In this document: piece after piece, positions 41,271 through 56,900 of the stretch
How positions within the stretch are numbered: the first letter of the stretch is position 1
Layout of the letters: every line of letters starts with the position of its first letter
Origin: Mantis religiosa
Lineage: Eukaryota > Arthropoda > Insecta > Mantodea > Mantidae
Length of the DNA: 64,000 bases
Direction of reading: 5' to 3'
Assembly: GCA_030765055.1 (NCBI GenBank)
Contig: JAUKNK010000148.1
Location: forward strand, 575,501 to 639,500
The notes under the pieces: model-generated
What the model saw: only the letters and a program-made list of their open reading frames with translations
Database searches by the model: none
What the model was told of the DNA's origin: nothing
Made by a program: the position numbers and the translations under genes

Positions 41271-42820
41271 TAGACCCCAATCCTACAGTTAGATACAGCG
41301 GCATATCCCAGCACAACCTATAACTGTTATCTGGTAAGTGCACAAATAGACCCCAATCCTACAGTTAGATACAGCAGCATATCCCAGCACAACCTATAAC
41401 TGTTATCTGTTAAGTGCACAATTAGGCCCCAATCTTACAGTTAGATACAGCAGCATATCCCAGCACAACCTATATTTTTAAACTGTTTAGTGCACAATTA
41501 GAACCCAGGCCTACGATTAGATACAGTACCATATACCAAAACAACCTCTATTTGTTATATGTTAGGTGCACAAATAGACCCCAATCCTACAGCTAGTTTC
41601 TGTACCATATACCAGCACAACCTATATTTGTTATCTGTTTGGTACACAAATAGACCCGAATCCTACAGTTAGATACAGCAGCATATCCCAGCACAACCTA
41701 TATTTGTTATCTGTTTAGTTTACAAATAGACCCCAATCCTACAGTTAGATACAGCAGCATATCCCACCACAAACTATAACTGTTATCTGTTAAGTGCACA
41801 ATTAGACCCCAGGGCTATGGTTAGATACAGCACCATATACCAACACAACCTATATTTGGTATCTGTTTAGTACACAAATAGGCCCCAATCCTGCAGTTAG
41901 ATACAGCAGCATATATCTGCACAACCTTTATTTGATATCTGTTAAGTGCAAAAATAGACCCCAATCCTACAGTTAGATACAGCACCATATCCCAGCACAA
42001 CCTATATTTGTTATCGGTTTAGTGCACAAACAGACCCCAATCTTACAGTTAGATACAGCAGCATATCCCAGCACAACCTATAACTGTTATCTGTTAAGTG
42101 CACAATTAGACCCCAGGCCTACGGTTAGATACAGCACCATATACCAACACAACCTCTATTTGTTATCTGTTAAGTGCACAAATAGACCCAATCCTACAGT
42201 TAGATACAGCAGCATATCCCAGCACAACCTATATTTGTTATCTGTTTAGTGCACAAATAGACCCCAATCCTACAGTTAGATACAGCAGCATATCCCAGCA
42301 CAACCTATATTTGTTATCTGTTTAGTGCACAAATAGACCCCAATCCTACAGTTAGAAACAGCAGCATATTCCAGCACAACCTGTTTTTGTTATATTTTTA
42401 GTGCACAAATAGACCCCAATCCTACAGTTAGATACAGCAGCATATCCCAGCACAACCTATAACTGTTATCTGTTAAGTACACAATTAGACCCCAGGCCTA
42501 CGGTTAGATACAGCACCATATACCAACACAACCTCTATTTGTTATCTGTTAAGTGCACAAATAGACACCAATCCTACAGTTAGATACAGCAGCATATCCC
42601 AGCACAACCTCTAACTGTTATATGTTAAGTGCACAATTAGACTTAAGCCTACAGTTAGATACAGCACATTATCCCAGCACAACCTATATTTGAAATCTGA
42701 TTAGTGCACAAATAGCCCCCAATCCTACAGTGAGATACAGCGGCATATACCAGCACAACATATAACTGTTTTCTGTTAAGTGCACAAATTGTCCCCACTT
42801 CTACTGTTAGATACAGCACC

Positions 42821-43580
42821 ATATACTTGCACAACCTATATTTGAAATCTGATTAGTGCACAAATAGACCCCAATCCTACAGTTAGATACAGCGGCATAT
42901 CCCAGCACAACCTATAACTGTTATCTGTTAAGTGCACAAATAGACCCCAATCCTACAGTTAGATACAGTGGCATAGCCCAGCACAAAGTATAACTGTTGT
43001 CTGTTAAGTGCACAAATAGACCCCAATCCTACAGTTAGATACAGCACCATATCCCAGCACAACCTATAACTGTTATCTGTTAAGTGCACAAATAGACCCC
43101 AATCCTACAGTTAGATACATCAGCAAATCCCAGCACAACCTATAACCGTTATCTGTTAAGGGCACAAATAGTCCCGAAAGCTGCAGTTAGATACAGCGCC
43201 ATATACTTGCACAACCTATATTTGAAATCTGATTAGTGCACAAATAGACCCCAATCCTACAGTTAGATACAGCGGCATATCCCAGCACAACCTATAACTG
43301 TTATCTGTTAAGTGCACAAATAGACCCCAATCCTACATTTAGATACAGTGGCATATCCCAGCACAAAGTATAACTGTTGTCTGTTAAGTGCACAAATAGT
43401 CCCCAATCCTACAGTTAGATACAGCACCATATCCCAGCACAACCTATAACTGTTATCTGTTAAGTGCACAAATAGACCCCAATCCTACAGTTAGATACAT
43501 CAGCAAATCCCAGCACAACCTATAACCGTTATCTGTTAAGGGCACAAATAGTCCCGAAAGCTACAGTTAGATACAGCAGC
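42821..43580 (+). repeat. 380-bp (five-monomer) tandem duplication
   Basis: 42821-43200 and 43201-43580 are direct copies: ATATACTTGCACAACC, then TTTGAAATCTGATTAG, then the CACAAAGTATAACTGTTGTC monomer and GATACATCAGCAAATCCC recur in order. Differences include CATAGCCCAG against CATATCCCAG and AATAGACCCC against AATAGTCCCC. The right edge is approximate. Confidence 0.87.
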
Positions 43581-45134
43581 ATATCCCAGCACAACCTATA
43601 TTTGTTATCTGTTTAGTGCACAAATAGACCCCAATCCTACAGTTAGATACAGCAGCATATCCCAGCACAACCTATAACTGTTATCTGTTAAGTGCACAAT
43701 TAGACCCCAAGCCTACGGTTAGATACAGCACCATATCCCAGCAAAACCTATATTTGTTATTCGTTTAGTGCACAAATGGACCCCAATCCTACAGTTAGAT
43801 ACAGCAGCATATACCGGCACAACCTTTATTTGTTATCTGTTAAGTGCACAAATAGACCCCAATCCTACAGTTAGATACAGCAGCATATTCCAGCACAACC
43901 TTTTTTTGTTATCTGTTTAGTGCACAAATAGACCCCAATCCTACAGTTATATACAGCGGCATATCCCAGCACAACCTATAACTGTTATCTGTTAAGTGCA
44001 CAAATAGACCCCAATCCTACCGTTAGATACAGAGGTATATCCCAGCACAACCTATAACTGTTATCTGTTAAGTTCCAGTCCTACAGTTAGATACAGCGGC
44101 ATATCCCAGCCCAACCTATAACTGTTATCTGTTAAGTGCACAAAGAGTCCCCAATCCTACAGTTAGATACAGCACCATATACTTGCACAACCTATATTTG
44201 TTATCTGTTTAGTGCACAAATAGAACCCAATCTTACAGTTAGATGCAGAAGCATATCCCAGCACAACCTATATTTGTTATCTGTTTGGTGCACAAATAGA
44301 CCCCAATCCTACAGTTAGATACAGCAGCATATTCCAGCACAACCTGTATTTGTTATCTGTTTAGTGCACAAATAGACCCCAATCCTACAGTTAGATACAG
44401 CAGCATATACCAGTACAATCTATATTTGTTATCTGTTTGGTGCACAAATAGACCCCAATCCTACGGTTAGATACAGCACCACACCCCAGCACAACCTATA
44501 TTTGTAATCTGTTTAGTGCACAAATAGACCCCAATCCTGCAGTTAGATACAGCAGCATATCCCAGCACAACCTTTATTTGTTATTTGTTAAGTGCACAAA
44601 TAGACCCCAAGCCTACAGTTAGATACAGCAGGATATCCCAGCACAACCTATATTTGTTATCTGTTTCGTGCACAAATAGACCCCAATCCTACAGTTAGAA
44701 ACAGCAGCATATCCCAGCACAACCTATATTTGTTATCTGTATAGTGCACAAATAGACCCCAATCCTACAGTTAGATACAGCAGCATCTCCCAGCACAACC
44801 TATAACTGTTATCTGTTAAGTGCACAATTAGACCCCAGGCCTACGGTTAGATACAGCACCATATACCAACACAACCAATATTTGTTATCTGTTAAGTGCA
44901 CAAATAGACCCCAAACCTACAGTTAGTTACAGTACCATATACCAGAACAACCTATATTTGTTATCTGTTTAGTACACAAATAGACCCCAATCCTACAGTT
45001 AGATACAGCAGCATATCCCAGCACAACCTATATTTGTTATCTGTTAAGTGCACAATTAGACCCCAGGCCTACAGTTAGTTACAGTACCATATACCAGCAC
45101 AACCTATATTTGTTATCTGTTTAGTACACAAATA

Positions 45135-48100
45135 GACCCCAATCCTACAGTTAGATACAGCAGCAAATCCCAGCACAACCTATATTTTAAATCTGATTAT
45201 TACACAAATAGACCCCAATCCTACAGTTAGATACAGAGGCATATCCCAGCAGAACATATATTTGAAAATTCATTAGTGCACAAATAGACCCCAATCCTAC
45301 AGTTAGATACAGCGGCATATCCCAGCACAACCTATAACTGTTATCTGTTAAGTGCACAGATAGACCCCAATCCTACAGTTAGATACATCAGCATATCCCA
45401 GCACAACCTATAACTGTTATGTTAAGGGCACAAATACTCCCCAATTCTACTGTTAGATACAGCAGCATATCCCAGCACAACCTATATTTTATCTGTTAAG
45501 TGCACAATTAGACCCCAATCCTACAGTTAGACACAGCACCATATCCCAGCACAACCTATAACTGTTATCTGTTAAGTGCAACAATAGACCTTAATATTAC
45601 AGTTAGACACAGCGGCATATCCTAGCACAACCTATAACTGTTATCTGTTAAGTGCACAAATAGACCTCAATCCTACAGTTAGATACAGCGGCATATCCCA
45701 GCACAACCTATAACTGTTATCTGTTAAGTGCACAAGTAGACCCCAATCCTACAGTTAGATACAGCACCATATCCCAGCACAACCTATAACTGTTATCTGA
45801 TAAGTGCACAAATAGACCTTAATCGTACAGTTAGATACAGCGGCATATCCTAACACAACCTATAACTGTTATCTCTTAAGTGCACAAATAGACCCCAATC
45901 CTACAGTTAGATACAGCGGCATATCCCAGCACAACGTATAACTGTTATCTCTTAAATGCACAATTAGACCCCTATCCTACAGTTAGATACAGCAGCATAT
46001 ACCAGCACAACCTAAAACTGTTATCTGTTAAGTGCACAAATGGACCCCAAACCTACAGTTAGATACAGCACCATATACCAGCAGAACCTATATATAAAAT
46101 CTGATTAGTGCACAAATAGACCCCAATCCTACAGTTAGATACAGCGGCATATCCCAGCACAACCTATAACTGTTATCTGTTAAGTGCACAAATAGACCCC
46201 AATCCTACAGGTAGATAATCAGCAAATCCCAGCACAACCTATAACTGTTATCCGTTAAGTGCACAAATAGACCCCAATCATACAGTTAGATACAGCGACA
46301 TATCCCAGCACAACCTATAACTGTTATCTGTTAAGTGCACAAATAGACACCAAGCCTACGGTTAGATACAGCACCATATCCCAGCACAACCTATATTTGT
46401 AATCTGTTTAGTGCAGAATTAGACCCCAATCCTACGGTTACATACAGCAGCATATCCCAGCACAACCTATAACTGTTATCTGTTAAGTGCACAAATAGAC
46501 CCCAATCCTACACTTAGATACAGCAGCATATCCCAGCGCAACCTATATTTGTTATCTGTTTAGTGCACAAATAGACACCAAGCCTACGGTTAGATACAGC
46601 ACCATATCCCAGCACAACCTATATTTGTAATCTGTTTAGTGCACAAATAGACCCCAATCCTACGTTAGATACAGCAGCATATCCCAGCACAACCTATATT
46701 TGTAATCTGTTTAGTGCACAAATAGACCCCAATCCTACGGTTAGATACAGCACCATATCCCAGCACAACCTATATTTGTTATCTGTTTAGTGCACAAATA
46801 GACCCCAATCCTACAGTTAGATACAGCAGCATAATGCAGCACAACCTGTTTTTGTTATCTGTTTAGTGCACAAATAGACCGCAATCCTACAGTTAGATAC
46901 AGCGGCATATCCCAGCACAACCTATAACTGTTATCTGTTAAGTGCACAAATAGGCCCCAATCCTACAGTTAGATACAGTGGCATATCGCAGCACAACCTA
47001 TAACTGTTATCTGTTAAGTTCCAATCCTACAGAAAGATACAGCGGCATATCCCAGCACAACCTATAACTGTTATCTGTTAAGTGCACAAATAGTCCCCAA
47101 TCCTACAGTTAGATACAGCACCATATACTTGCACAACCTATATTTGTTATCTGTTTTTTGCACAAATAGAACCCAATCTTACAGTTAGATACAGAAGCAT
47201 ATCCCAGCACAACCTATATTTGTTATCTGTTTGGTGCACAAATAGACCCCAATCCTACAGTAAGATACAGCAGCATATTCCAGCACAACCTGTATTTGTT
47301 ATCTGTTTAGTGCACAAATAGACCCCAATCCTACAGTTAGATACAGCAGCATATACCAGCACAACCTATATTTGTTATCTGTTTGGTGCACAAATAGACC
47401 CCAATCCTACGGTTAGATACAGCACCATATCCCAGCACAACCTATATTTGTTATCTGTTTAGTGCACCAATAGACCGCAATCCTACAGTTAGATACAGCA
47501 GCATATCCCAGCACTACCTATATTTGTTATCTGTTTAGTGCACAAATAGACACCAAGCCTACAGTTAGATACAGCACCATACCCCAGCACAACCTATATT
47601 TGTAATCTGTTTAGTGCACAAATGGACCCTAATCCTGCAGTTAGATACAGCAGCATATCCCAGCACAACCTATAACTGTTATCTGTTAAGTGCACAATTA
47701 GACTCCAAGCCTACGGTTAGATTTAGCACCATATCCCAGCACAACCTATATTTGTTATCCGTTTAGTGCACAAATAGACCCCAGTCCTACAGTTAGATAC
47801 AGCAGCATATACCTGCACAACCTTTATTTGTTATCTGTTAAGTGCACAAATAGACCCCAATCCTACAGTTAGATACAGCAGCATATTCCAGCACAACCTG
47901 TTTTTGTTATCTTTTTAGTGCACAAATAGACCCCAATCCTACAGTTAGATACAGCAGCATATCCCAGCGCAACCTATAACTGTTATCTGTTAAGTGCCCA
48001 ATTAGACCCCAGGCCTACAGTTAGATACAGCACCATATACCAGCAGAACCTATATTTGAAATCTGATTAGTTTACAAATAGACCTTAATCCTACAGTTAG

Positions 48101-48914
48101 ATACAGCGGCATATCCTAACACAACCTATAACTGTTATCTGTTAAGTGCACAAATAGACCCCAAACCTACAGTTAGATACAGCACCATATACCAGCAGAA
48201 CCTATAACTGTTATGTGTTAAGTGGACAAATAGACCCCAATCCTACAGTTAGATACAGCGGCATATCCCAGCACAACCTATAACTGTTACCTGTTAAGTG
48301 CACAAATAGACCCCAATCCTACAGTTAGATACAGCGGCATATCCCAGCACAACCTATAACTGTTATCTGTTAAGCGCACAAATAGACCCCAATCCTACAG
48401 TTATATACAGCAGCATATATCAGCACAACCTCTAACTGTTATCTGTTAAGTGCACAAATAGACCCCAAACCTACAGTTAGATACTAACCATATACCAGCA
48501 GAACTTATATATATAAAATCTGATTAGTGCACAAATAGACCCCAATCCTACAGTTAGATACAGCAGCATATACTTGCACAACCTATATTTGTTATCTGTT
48601 TATTGCACAAATAGAACCCAATCCTACAGTTAGATACAGCAGCATATCCCAGCGCAACCTATATTTGTTATCTGTTTAGTGCACAAATAGACACCAAGCC
48701 TACGGTTAGATACAGCACCATATCCCAGCACAACCTATATTTGTAATCTGTTTAGTGTCGAAATAGACTCCAATCCTACGGTTAGATACAGCACAATATC
48801 CCAGCAAAACCTAAATTTGTTATCTGTTTAGTGCACAAATAGACCCCAATCCTACAGTTAGATACAGCAGCATATCCCAGCACAACCTATAACTGTTATC
48901 TGTTAAGTGCACAA
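45135..48914 (+). repeat. 3.78-kb unit, copy 2 of a three-member family
   Basis: This is paralogous to 32716-36495 (offset 12,419), embedded in the first 8.86-kb unit. It carries GGTAGATAATCAGC at 46212 and a 64-bp monomer at 47016. It shares with copy 3 variants absent from copy 1, such as ATAGGCCCCAATCC near 46960 and CATATCGCAGCAC near 46982. Confidence 0.9.
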
Positions 48915-51680
48915 TTAGGCCCCAAGCCTACGGTTAGATACAGCAACATATCCCTGCACAACCTATATTTTTAATCTGTTTAGTGCTCAATTAGAACCCA
49001 GGCCTACGGTTAGATACAGTACCATATACCAAAACAACCTCTATTTGTTATATGTTAAGTGCACAAATAGACCCCAATCCTACAGCTAGTTACTGTACCA
49101 TATACCAGCACAACCTATATTTGTTATCTGTTTGGTACACAAATAGACCCGAATCCTACAGTTAGATACAGCAGCATATCCCAGCACAACCTATATTTGT
49201 TATCTGTTTAGTTTACAAATAGACCCCAATCCTACAGTTAGATACAGCAGCATATCCCACCACAAACTATAACTGTTATCTGTTAAGTGCACAACTAGAC
49301 CCCAGGCCTATGGTTAGATACAGCACCATATACCAACACAACCTGTATTTGTTATCTGTTAAGAGCACAATTAGACCCCAAGCCTACAGTTAGATACAGC
49401 AGCTTATCCCAGCACAACCTATATTTGTTATCTGTTTAGTACACAAATAGGCCCGAATCCTGCAGTTAGATACAGCAGCATATATCTGCACAACCTTTAT
49501 TTGTTATCTGTTAAGTGCACAAATAGACCCCAATCCTACAGTTAGATACAGCAGCATATCCCAGCACAACCTATATTTGTTATCTGTTTAGTGCACAAAT
49601 AGACACCAACCCTACGGTTAGATACAGCACCATATCCCTGCACAACCTATATTTTTAATCTGTATAGTGCACAAATAGACCCGAATCCTACGGTTAGATA
49701 CAGCACCATATTCCAGCACAACCTATATTTGTTATCGGTTTAGTGCACAAATAGACCCCAATCTTACAGTTAGATACAGCAGCATATCCCAGCACAACCT
49801 ATAACTGTTATCTGTTAAGTGCACAATTAGACACAAGCCTACGTTTAGATACAGCACCATATACCAGCAGAACCTATATTTGAAATCTGAATAGTTTACA
49901 AATAGACCTTAATCCTACAGTTAGATACAGCGGCATATCCTAACACAACCTATAACTGTTATCTGTTAAGTGCACAAATAGACCCCAAACCTACAGTTAG
50001 ATACAGCACCATATACCAGCAGAACCTATAACTGTTATGTGTTAAGTGCACAAATAGACCCCAATCCTACAGTTAGATACAGCGGCATATCCCAGCACAA
50101 CCTATAACTGTTATCTGTTAAGCGCACACATAGACCCCAATCCTACAGTTAGATACAGCGGCATATCCCAGCACAACCTATAACTGTTATCTGGTAAGTG
50201 CACAAATAGACCCCAATCCTACAGTTAGATACAGCAGCATATCCCAGCACAACCTATAACTGTTATCTGTTAAGTGCACAATTAGGCCCCAATCTTACAG
50301 TTAGATACAGCAGCATATCCCAGCACAACCTATATTTTTAAACTGTTTAGTGCACAATTAGAACCCAGGCCTACGATTAGATACAGTACCATATACCAAA
50401 ACAACCTCTATTTGTTATATGTTAAGTGCACAAATAGACCCCAATCCTACAGCTAGTTTCTGTACCATATACCAGCACAACCTATATTTGTTATCTGTTT
50501 GGTACACAAATAGACCCGAATCCTACAGTTAGATACAGCAGCATATCCCAGCACAACCTATATTTGTTATCTGTTTAGTTTACAAATAGACCCCAATCCT
50601 ACAGTTAGATACAGCAGCATATCCCACCACAAACTATAACTGTTATCTGTTAAGTGCACAATTAGACCCCAGGGCTATGGTTAGATACAGCACCATATAC
50701 CAACACAACCTATATTTGGTATCTGTTTAGTACACAAATAGGCCCCAATCCTGCAGTTAGATACAGCAGCATATATCTGCACAACCTTTATTTGATATCT
50801 GTTAAGTGCAAAAATAGACCCCAATCCTACAGTTAGATACAGCACCATATCCCAGCACAACCTATATTTGTTATCGGTTTAGTGCACAAACAGACCCCAA
50901 TCTTACAGTTAGATACAGCAGCATATCCCAGCACAACCTATAACTGTTATCTGTTAAGTGCACAATTAGACCCCAGGCCTACGGTTAGATACAGCACCAT
51001 ATACCAACACAACCTCTATTTGTTATCTGTTAAGTGCACAAATAGACCCAATCCTACAGTTAGATACAGCAGCATATCCCAGCACAACCTATATTTGTTA
51101 TCTGTTTAGTGCACAAATAGACCCCAATCCTACAGTTAGATACAGCAGCATATCCCAGCACAACCTATATTTGTTATCTGTTTAGTGCACAAATAGACCC
51201 CAATCCTACAGTTAGAAACAGCAGCATATTCCAGCACAACCTGTTTTTGTTATATTTTTAGTGCACAAATAGACCCCAATCCTACAGTTAGATACAGCAG
51301 CATATCCCAGCACAACCTATAACTGTTATCTGTTAAGTACACAATTAGACCCCAGGCCTACGGTTAGATACAGCACCATATACCAACACAACCTCTATTT
51401 GTTATCTGTTAAGTGCACAAATAGACACCAATCCTACAGTTAGATACAGCAGCATATCCCAGCACAACCTCTAACTGTTATATGTTAAGTGCACAATTAG
51501 ACTTAAGCCTACAGTTAGATACAGCACATTATCCCAGCACAACCTATATTTGAAATCTGATTAGTGCACAAATAGCCCCCAATCCTACAGTGAGATACAG
51601 CGGCATATACCAGCACAACATATAACTGTTTTCTGTTAAGTGCACAAATTGTCCCCACTTCTACTGTTAGATACAGCACC

Positions 51681-52440
51681 ATATACTTGCACAACCTATA
51701 TTTGAAATCTGATTAGTGCACAAATAGACCCCAATCCTACAGTTAGATACAGCGGCATATCCCAGCACAACCTATAACTGTTATCTGTTAAGTGCACAAA
51801 TAGACCCCAATCCTACAGTTAGATACAGTGGCATAGCCCAGCACAAAGTATAACTGTTGTCTGTTAAGTGCACAAATAGACCCCAATCCTACAGTTAGAT
51901 ACAGCACCATATCCCAGCACAACCTATAACTGTTATCTGTTAAGTGCACAAATAGACCCCAATCCTACAGTTAGATACATCAGCAAATCCCAGCACAACC
52001 TATAACCGTTATCTGTTAAGGGCACAAATAGTCCCGAAAGCTGCAGTTAGATACAGCACCATATACTTGCACAACCTATATTTGAAATCTGATTAGTGCA
52101 CAAATAGACCCCAATCCTACAGTTAGATACAGCGGCATATCCCAGCACAACCTATAACTGTTATCTGTTAAGTGCACAAATAGACCCCAATCCTACATTT
52201 AGATACAGTGGCATATCCCAGCACAAAGTATAACTGTTGTCTGTTAAGTGCACAAATAGTCCCCAATCCTACAGTTAGATACAGCACCATATCCCAGCAC
52301 AACCTATAACTGTTATCTGTTAAGTGCACAAATAGACCCCAATCCTACAGTTAGATACATCAGCAAATCCCAGCACAACCTATAACCGTTATCTGTTAAG
52401 GGCACAAATAGTCCCGAAAGCTACAGTTAGATACAGCAGC
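51681..52440 (+). repeat. 380-bp (five-monomer) tandem duplication, second occurrence
   Basis: 51681-52060 and 52061-52440 reproduce the pair at 42821-43580, shifted by 8,860 bp. This shows that the small duplication came before the large one. Confidence 0.86.
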
Positions 52441-53994
52441 ATATCCCAGCACAACCTATATTTGTTATCTGTTTAGTGCACAAATAGACCCCAATCCTAC
52501 AGTTAGATACAGCAGCATATCCCAGCACAACCTATAACTGTTATCTGTTAAGTGCACAATTAGACCCCAAGCCTACGGTTAGATACAGCACCATATCCCA
52601 GCAAAACCTATATTTGTTATTCGTTTAGTGCACAAATGGACCCCAATCCTACAGTTAGATACAGCAGCATATACCGGCACAACCTTTATTTGTTATCTGT
52701 TAAGTGCACAAATAGACCCCAATCCTACAGTTAGATACAGCAGCATATTCCAGCACAACCTTTTTTTGTTATCTGTTTAGTGCACAAATAGACCCCAATC
52801 CTACAGTTATATACAGCGGCATATCCCAGCACAACCTATAACTGTTATCTGTTAAGTGCACAAATAGACCCCAATCCTACCGTTAGATACAGAGGTATAT
52901 CCCAGCACAACCTATAACTGTTATCTGTTAAGTTCCAGTCCTACAGTTAGATACAGCGGCATATCCCAGCCCAACCTATAACTGTTATCTGTTAAGTGCA
53001 CAAAGAGTCCCCAATCCTACAGTTAGATACAGCACCATATACTTGCACAACCTATATTTGTTATCTGTTTAGTGCACAAATAGAACCCAATCTTACAGTT
53101 AGATGCAGAAGCATATCCCAGCACAACCTATATTTGTTATCTGTTTGGTGCACAAATAGACCCCAATCCTACAGTTAGATACAGCAGCATATTCCAGCAC
53201 AACCTGTATTTGTTATCTGTTTAGTGCACAAATAGACCCCAATCCTACAGTTAGATACAGCAGCATATACCAGTACAATCTATATTTGTTATCTGTTTGG
53301 TGCACAAATAGACCCCAATCCTACGGTTAGATACAGCACCACACCCCAGCACAACCTATATTTGTAATCTGTTTAGTGCACAAATAGACCCCAATCCTGC
53401 AGTTAGATACAGCAGCATATCCCAGCACAACCTTTATTTGTTATTTGTTAAGTGCACAAATAGACCCCAAGCCTACAGTTAGATACAGCAGGATATCCCA
53501 GCACAACCTATATTTGTTATCTGTTTCGTGCACAAATAGACCCCAATCCTACAGTTAGAAACAGCAGCATATCCCAGCACAACCTATATTTGTTATCTGT
53601 ATAGTGCACAAATAGACCCCAATCCTACAGTTAGATACAGCAGCATCTCCCAGCACAACCTATAACTGTTATCTGTTAAGTGCACAATTAGACCCCAGGC
53701 CTACGGTTAGATACAGCACCATATACCAACACAACCAATATTTGTTATCTGTTAAGTGCACAAATAGACCCCAAACCTACAGTTAGTTACAGTACCATAT
53801 ACCAGAACAACCTATATTTGTTATCTGTTTAGTACACAAATAGACCCCAATCCTACAGTTAGATACAGCAGCATATCCCAGCACAACCTATATTTGTTAT
53901 CTGTTAAGTGCACAATTAGACCCCAGGCCTACAGTTAGTTACAGTACCATATACCAGCACAACCTATATTTGTTATCTGTTTAGTACACAAATA

Positions 53995-56900
53995 GACCCC
54001 AATCCTACAGTTAGATACAGCAGCAAATCCCAGCACAACCTATATTTTAAATCTGATTATTACACAAATAGACCCCAATCCTACAGTTAGATACAGAGGC
54101 ATATCCCAGCAGAACATATATTTGAAAATTCATTAGTGCACAAATAGACCCCAATCCTACAGTTAGATACAGCGGCATATCCCAGCACAACCTATAACTG
54201 TTATCTGTTAAGTGCACAGATAGACCCCAATCCTACAGTTAGATACATCAGCATATCCCAGCACAACCTATAACTGTTATGTTAAGGGCACAAATACTCC
54301 CCAATTCTACTGTTAGATACAGCAGCATATCCCAGCACAACCTATATTTTATCTGTTAAGTGCACAATTAGACCCCAATCCTACAGTTAGACACAGCACC
54401 ATATCCCAGCACAACCTATAACTGTTATCTGTTAAGTGCAACAATAGACCTTAATATTACAGTTAGACACAGCGGCATATCCTAGCACAACCTATAACTG
54501 TTATCTGTTAAGTGCACAAATAGACCTCAATCCTACAGTTAGATACAGCGGCATATCCCAGCACAACCTATAACTGTTATCTGTTAAGTGCACAAATAGA
54601 CCCCAATCCTACAGTTAGATACAGCACCATATCCCAGCACAACCTATAACTGTTATCTGATAAGTGCACAAATAGACCTTAATCGTACAGTTAGATACAG
54701 CGGCATATCCTAACACAACCTATAACTGTTATCTCTTAAGTGCACAAATAGACCCCAATCCTACAGTTAGATACAGCGGCATATCCCAGCACAACGTATA
54801 ACTGTTATCTCTTAAATGCACAATTAGACCCCTATCCTACAGTTAGATACAGCAGCATATACCAGCACAACCTAAAACTGTTATCTGTTAAGTGCACAAA
54901 TGGACCCCAAACCTACAGTTAGATACAGCACCATATACCAGCAGAACCTATATATAAAATCTGATTAGTGCACAAATAGACCCCAATCCTACAGTTAGAT
55001 ACAGCGGCATATCCCAGCACAACCTATAACTGTTATCTGTTAAGTGCACAAATAGACCCCAATCCTACAGGTAGATAATCAGCAAATCCCAGCACAACCT
55101 ATAACTGTTATCCGTTAAGTGCACAAATAGACCCCAATCATACAGTTAGATACAGCGACATATCCCAGCACAACCTATAACTGTTATCTGTTAAGTGCAC
55201 AAATAGACACCAAGCCTACGGTTAGATACAGCACCATATCCCAGCACAACCTATATTTGTAATCTGTTTAGTGCAGAATTAGACCCCAATCCTACGGTTA
55301 CATACAGCAGCATATCCCAGCACAACCTATAACTGTTATCTGTTAAGTGCACAAATAGACCCCAATCCTACACTTAGATACAGCAGCATATCCCAGCGCA
55401 ACCTATATTTGTTATCTGTTTAGTGCACAAATAGACACCAAGCCTACGGTTAGATACAGCACCATATCCCAGCACAACCTATATTTGTAATCTGTTTAGT
55501 GCACAAATAGACCCCAATCCTACGTTAGATACAGCAGCATATCCCAGCACAACCTATATTTGTAATCTGTTTAGTGCACAAATAGACCCCAATCCTACGG
55601 TTAGATACAGCACCATATCCCAGCACAACCTATATTTGTTATCTGTTTAGTGCACAAATAGACCCCAATCCTACAGTTAGATACAGCAGCATAATGCAGC
55701 ACAACCTGTTTTTGTTATCTGTTTAGTGCACAAATAGACCGCAATCCTACAGTTAGATACAGCGGCATATCCCAGCACAACCTATAACTGTTATCTGTTA
55801 AGTGCACAAATAGGCCCCAATCCTACAGTTAGATACAGTGGCATATCGCAGCACAACCTATAACTGTTATCTGTTAAGTTCCAATCCTACAGAAAGATAC
55901 AGCGGCATATCCCAGCACAACCTATAACTGTTATCTGTTAAGTGCACAAATAGTCCCCAATCCTACAGTTAGATACAGCACCATATACTTGCACAACCTA
56001 TATTTGTTATCTGTTTTTTGCACAAATAGAACCCAATCTTACAGTTAGATACAGAAGCATATCCCAGCACAACCTATATTTGTTATCTGTTGGGTCACAA
56101 ATAGACCCCAATCCTACAGTAAGATACAGCAGCATATTCCAGCACAACCTGTATTTGTTATCTGTTTAGTGCACAAATAGACCCCAATCCTACAGTTAGA
56201 TACAGCAGCATATACCAGCACAACCTATATTTGTTATCTGTTTGGTGCACAAATAGACCCCAATCCTACGGTTAGATACAGCACCATATCCCAGCACAAC
56301 CTATATTTGTTATCTGTTTAGTGCACCAATAGACCGCAATCCTACAGTTAGATACAGCAGCATATCCCAGCACTACCTATATTTGTTATCGGTTTAGTGC
56401 ACAAATAGACACCAAGCCTACAGTTAGATACAGCACCATACCCCAGCACAACCTATATTTGTAATCTGTTTAGTGCACAAATGGACCCTAATCCTGCAGT
56501 TAGATACAGCAGCATATCCCAGCACAACCTATAACTGTTATCTGTTAAGTGCACAATTAGACTCCAAGCCTACGGTTAGATTTAGCACCATATCCCAGCA
56601 CAACCTATATTTGTTATCCGTTTAGTGCACAAATAGACCCCAGTCCTACAGTTAGATACAGCAGCATATACCTGCACAACCTTTATTTGTTATCTGTTAA
56701 GTGCACAAATAGACCCCAATCCTACAGTTAGATACAGCAGCATATTCCAGCACAACCTGTTTTTGTTATCTTTTTAGTGCACAAATAGACCCCAATCCTA
56801 CAGTTAGATACAGCAGCATATCCCAGCGCAACCTATAACTGTTATCTGTTAAGTGCCCAATTAGACCCCAGGCCTACAGTTAGATACAGCACCATATACC

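Larger units (their letters stand above)
41271..50130 (+). repeat. 8,860-bp higher-order unit, copy 1 of a tandem pair
   Basis: This matches 50131 onward at offset 8,860, checked at 41331/50191, 42022/50882, 44136/52996 and 46829/55689. By eye I found only four substitutions (41565, 43198, 45736, 47532) and one small indel, so identity exceeds 99.9%. The left boundary follows AGTGCACAAA here against AGCGCACACA in the partner. The unit contains a five-monomer duplication (42821-43580) and a copy of the 3.78-kb family (45135-48914). Both therefore predate the tandem event. Confidence 0.93.

Noticed and set aside
41329..41342. CTGGTAAGTG resembling a 5' splice site (also at 50189)
   Set aside because: It is a single-base variant of CTGTTAAGTG in one monomer and its duplicate. 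There is no exon, partner acceptor or transcript evidence.
44664..44690. Possible CENP-B box (TTCG in a TTTCGTGCAC variant)
   Set aside because: The needed downstream A and CGGG core positions are absent. The usual monomer has no TTCG at all.
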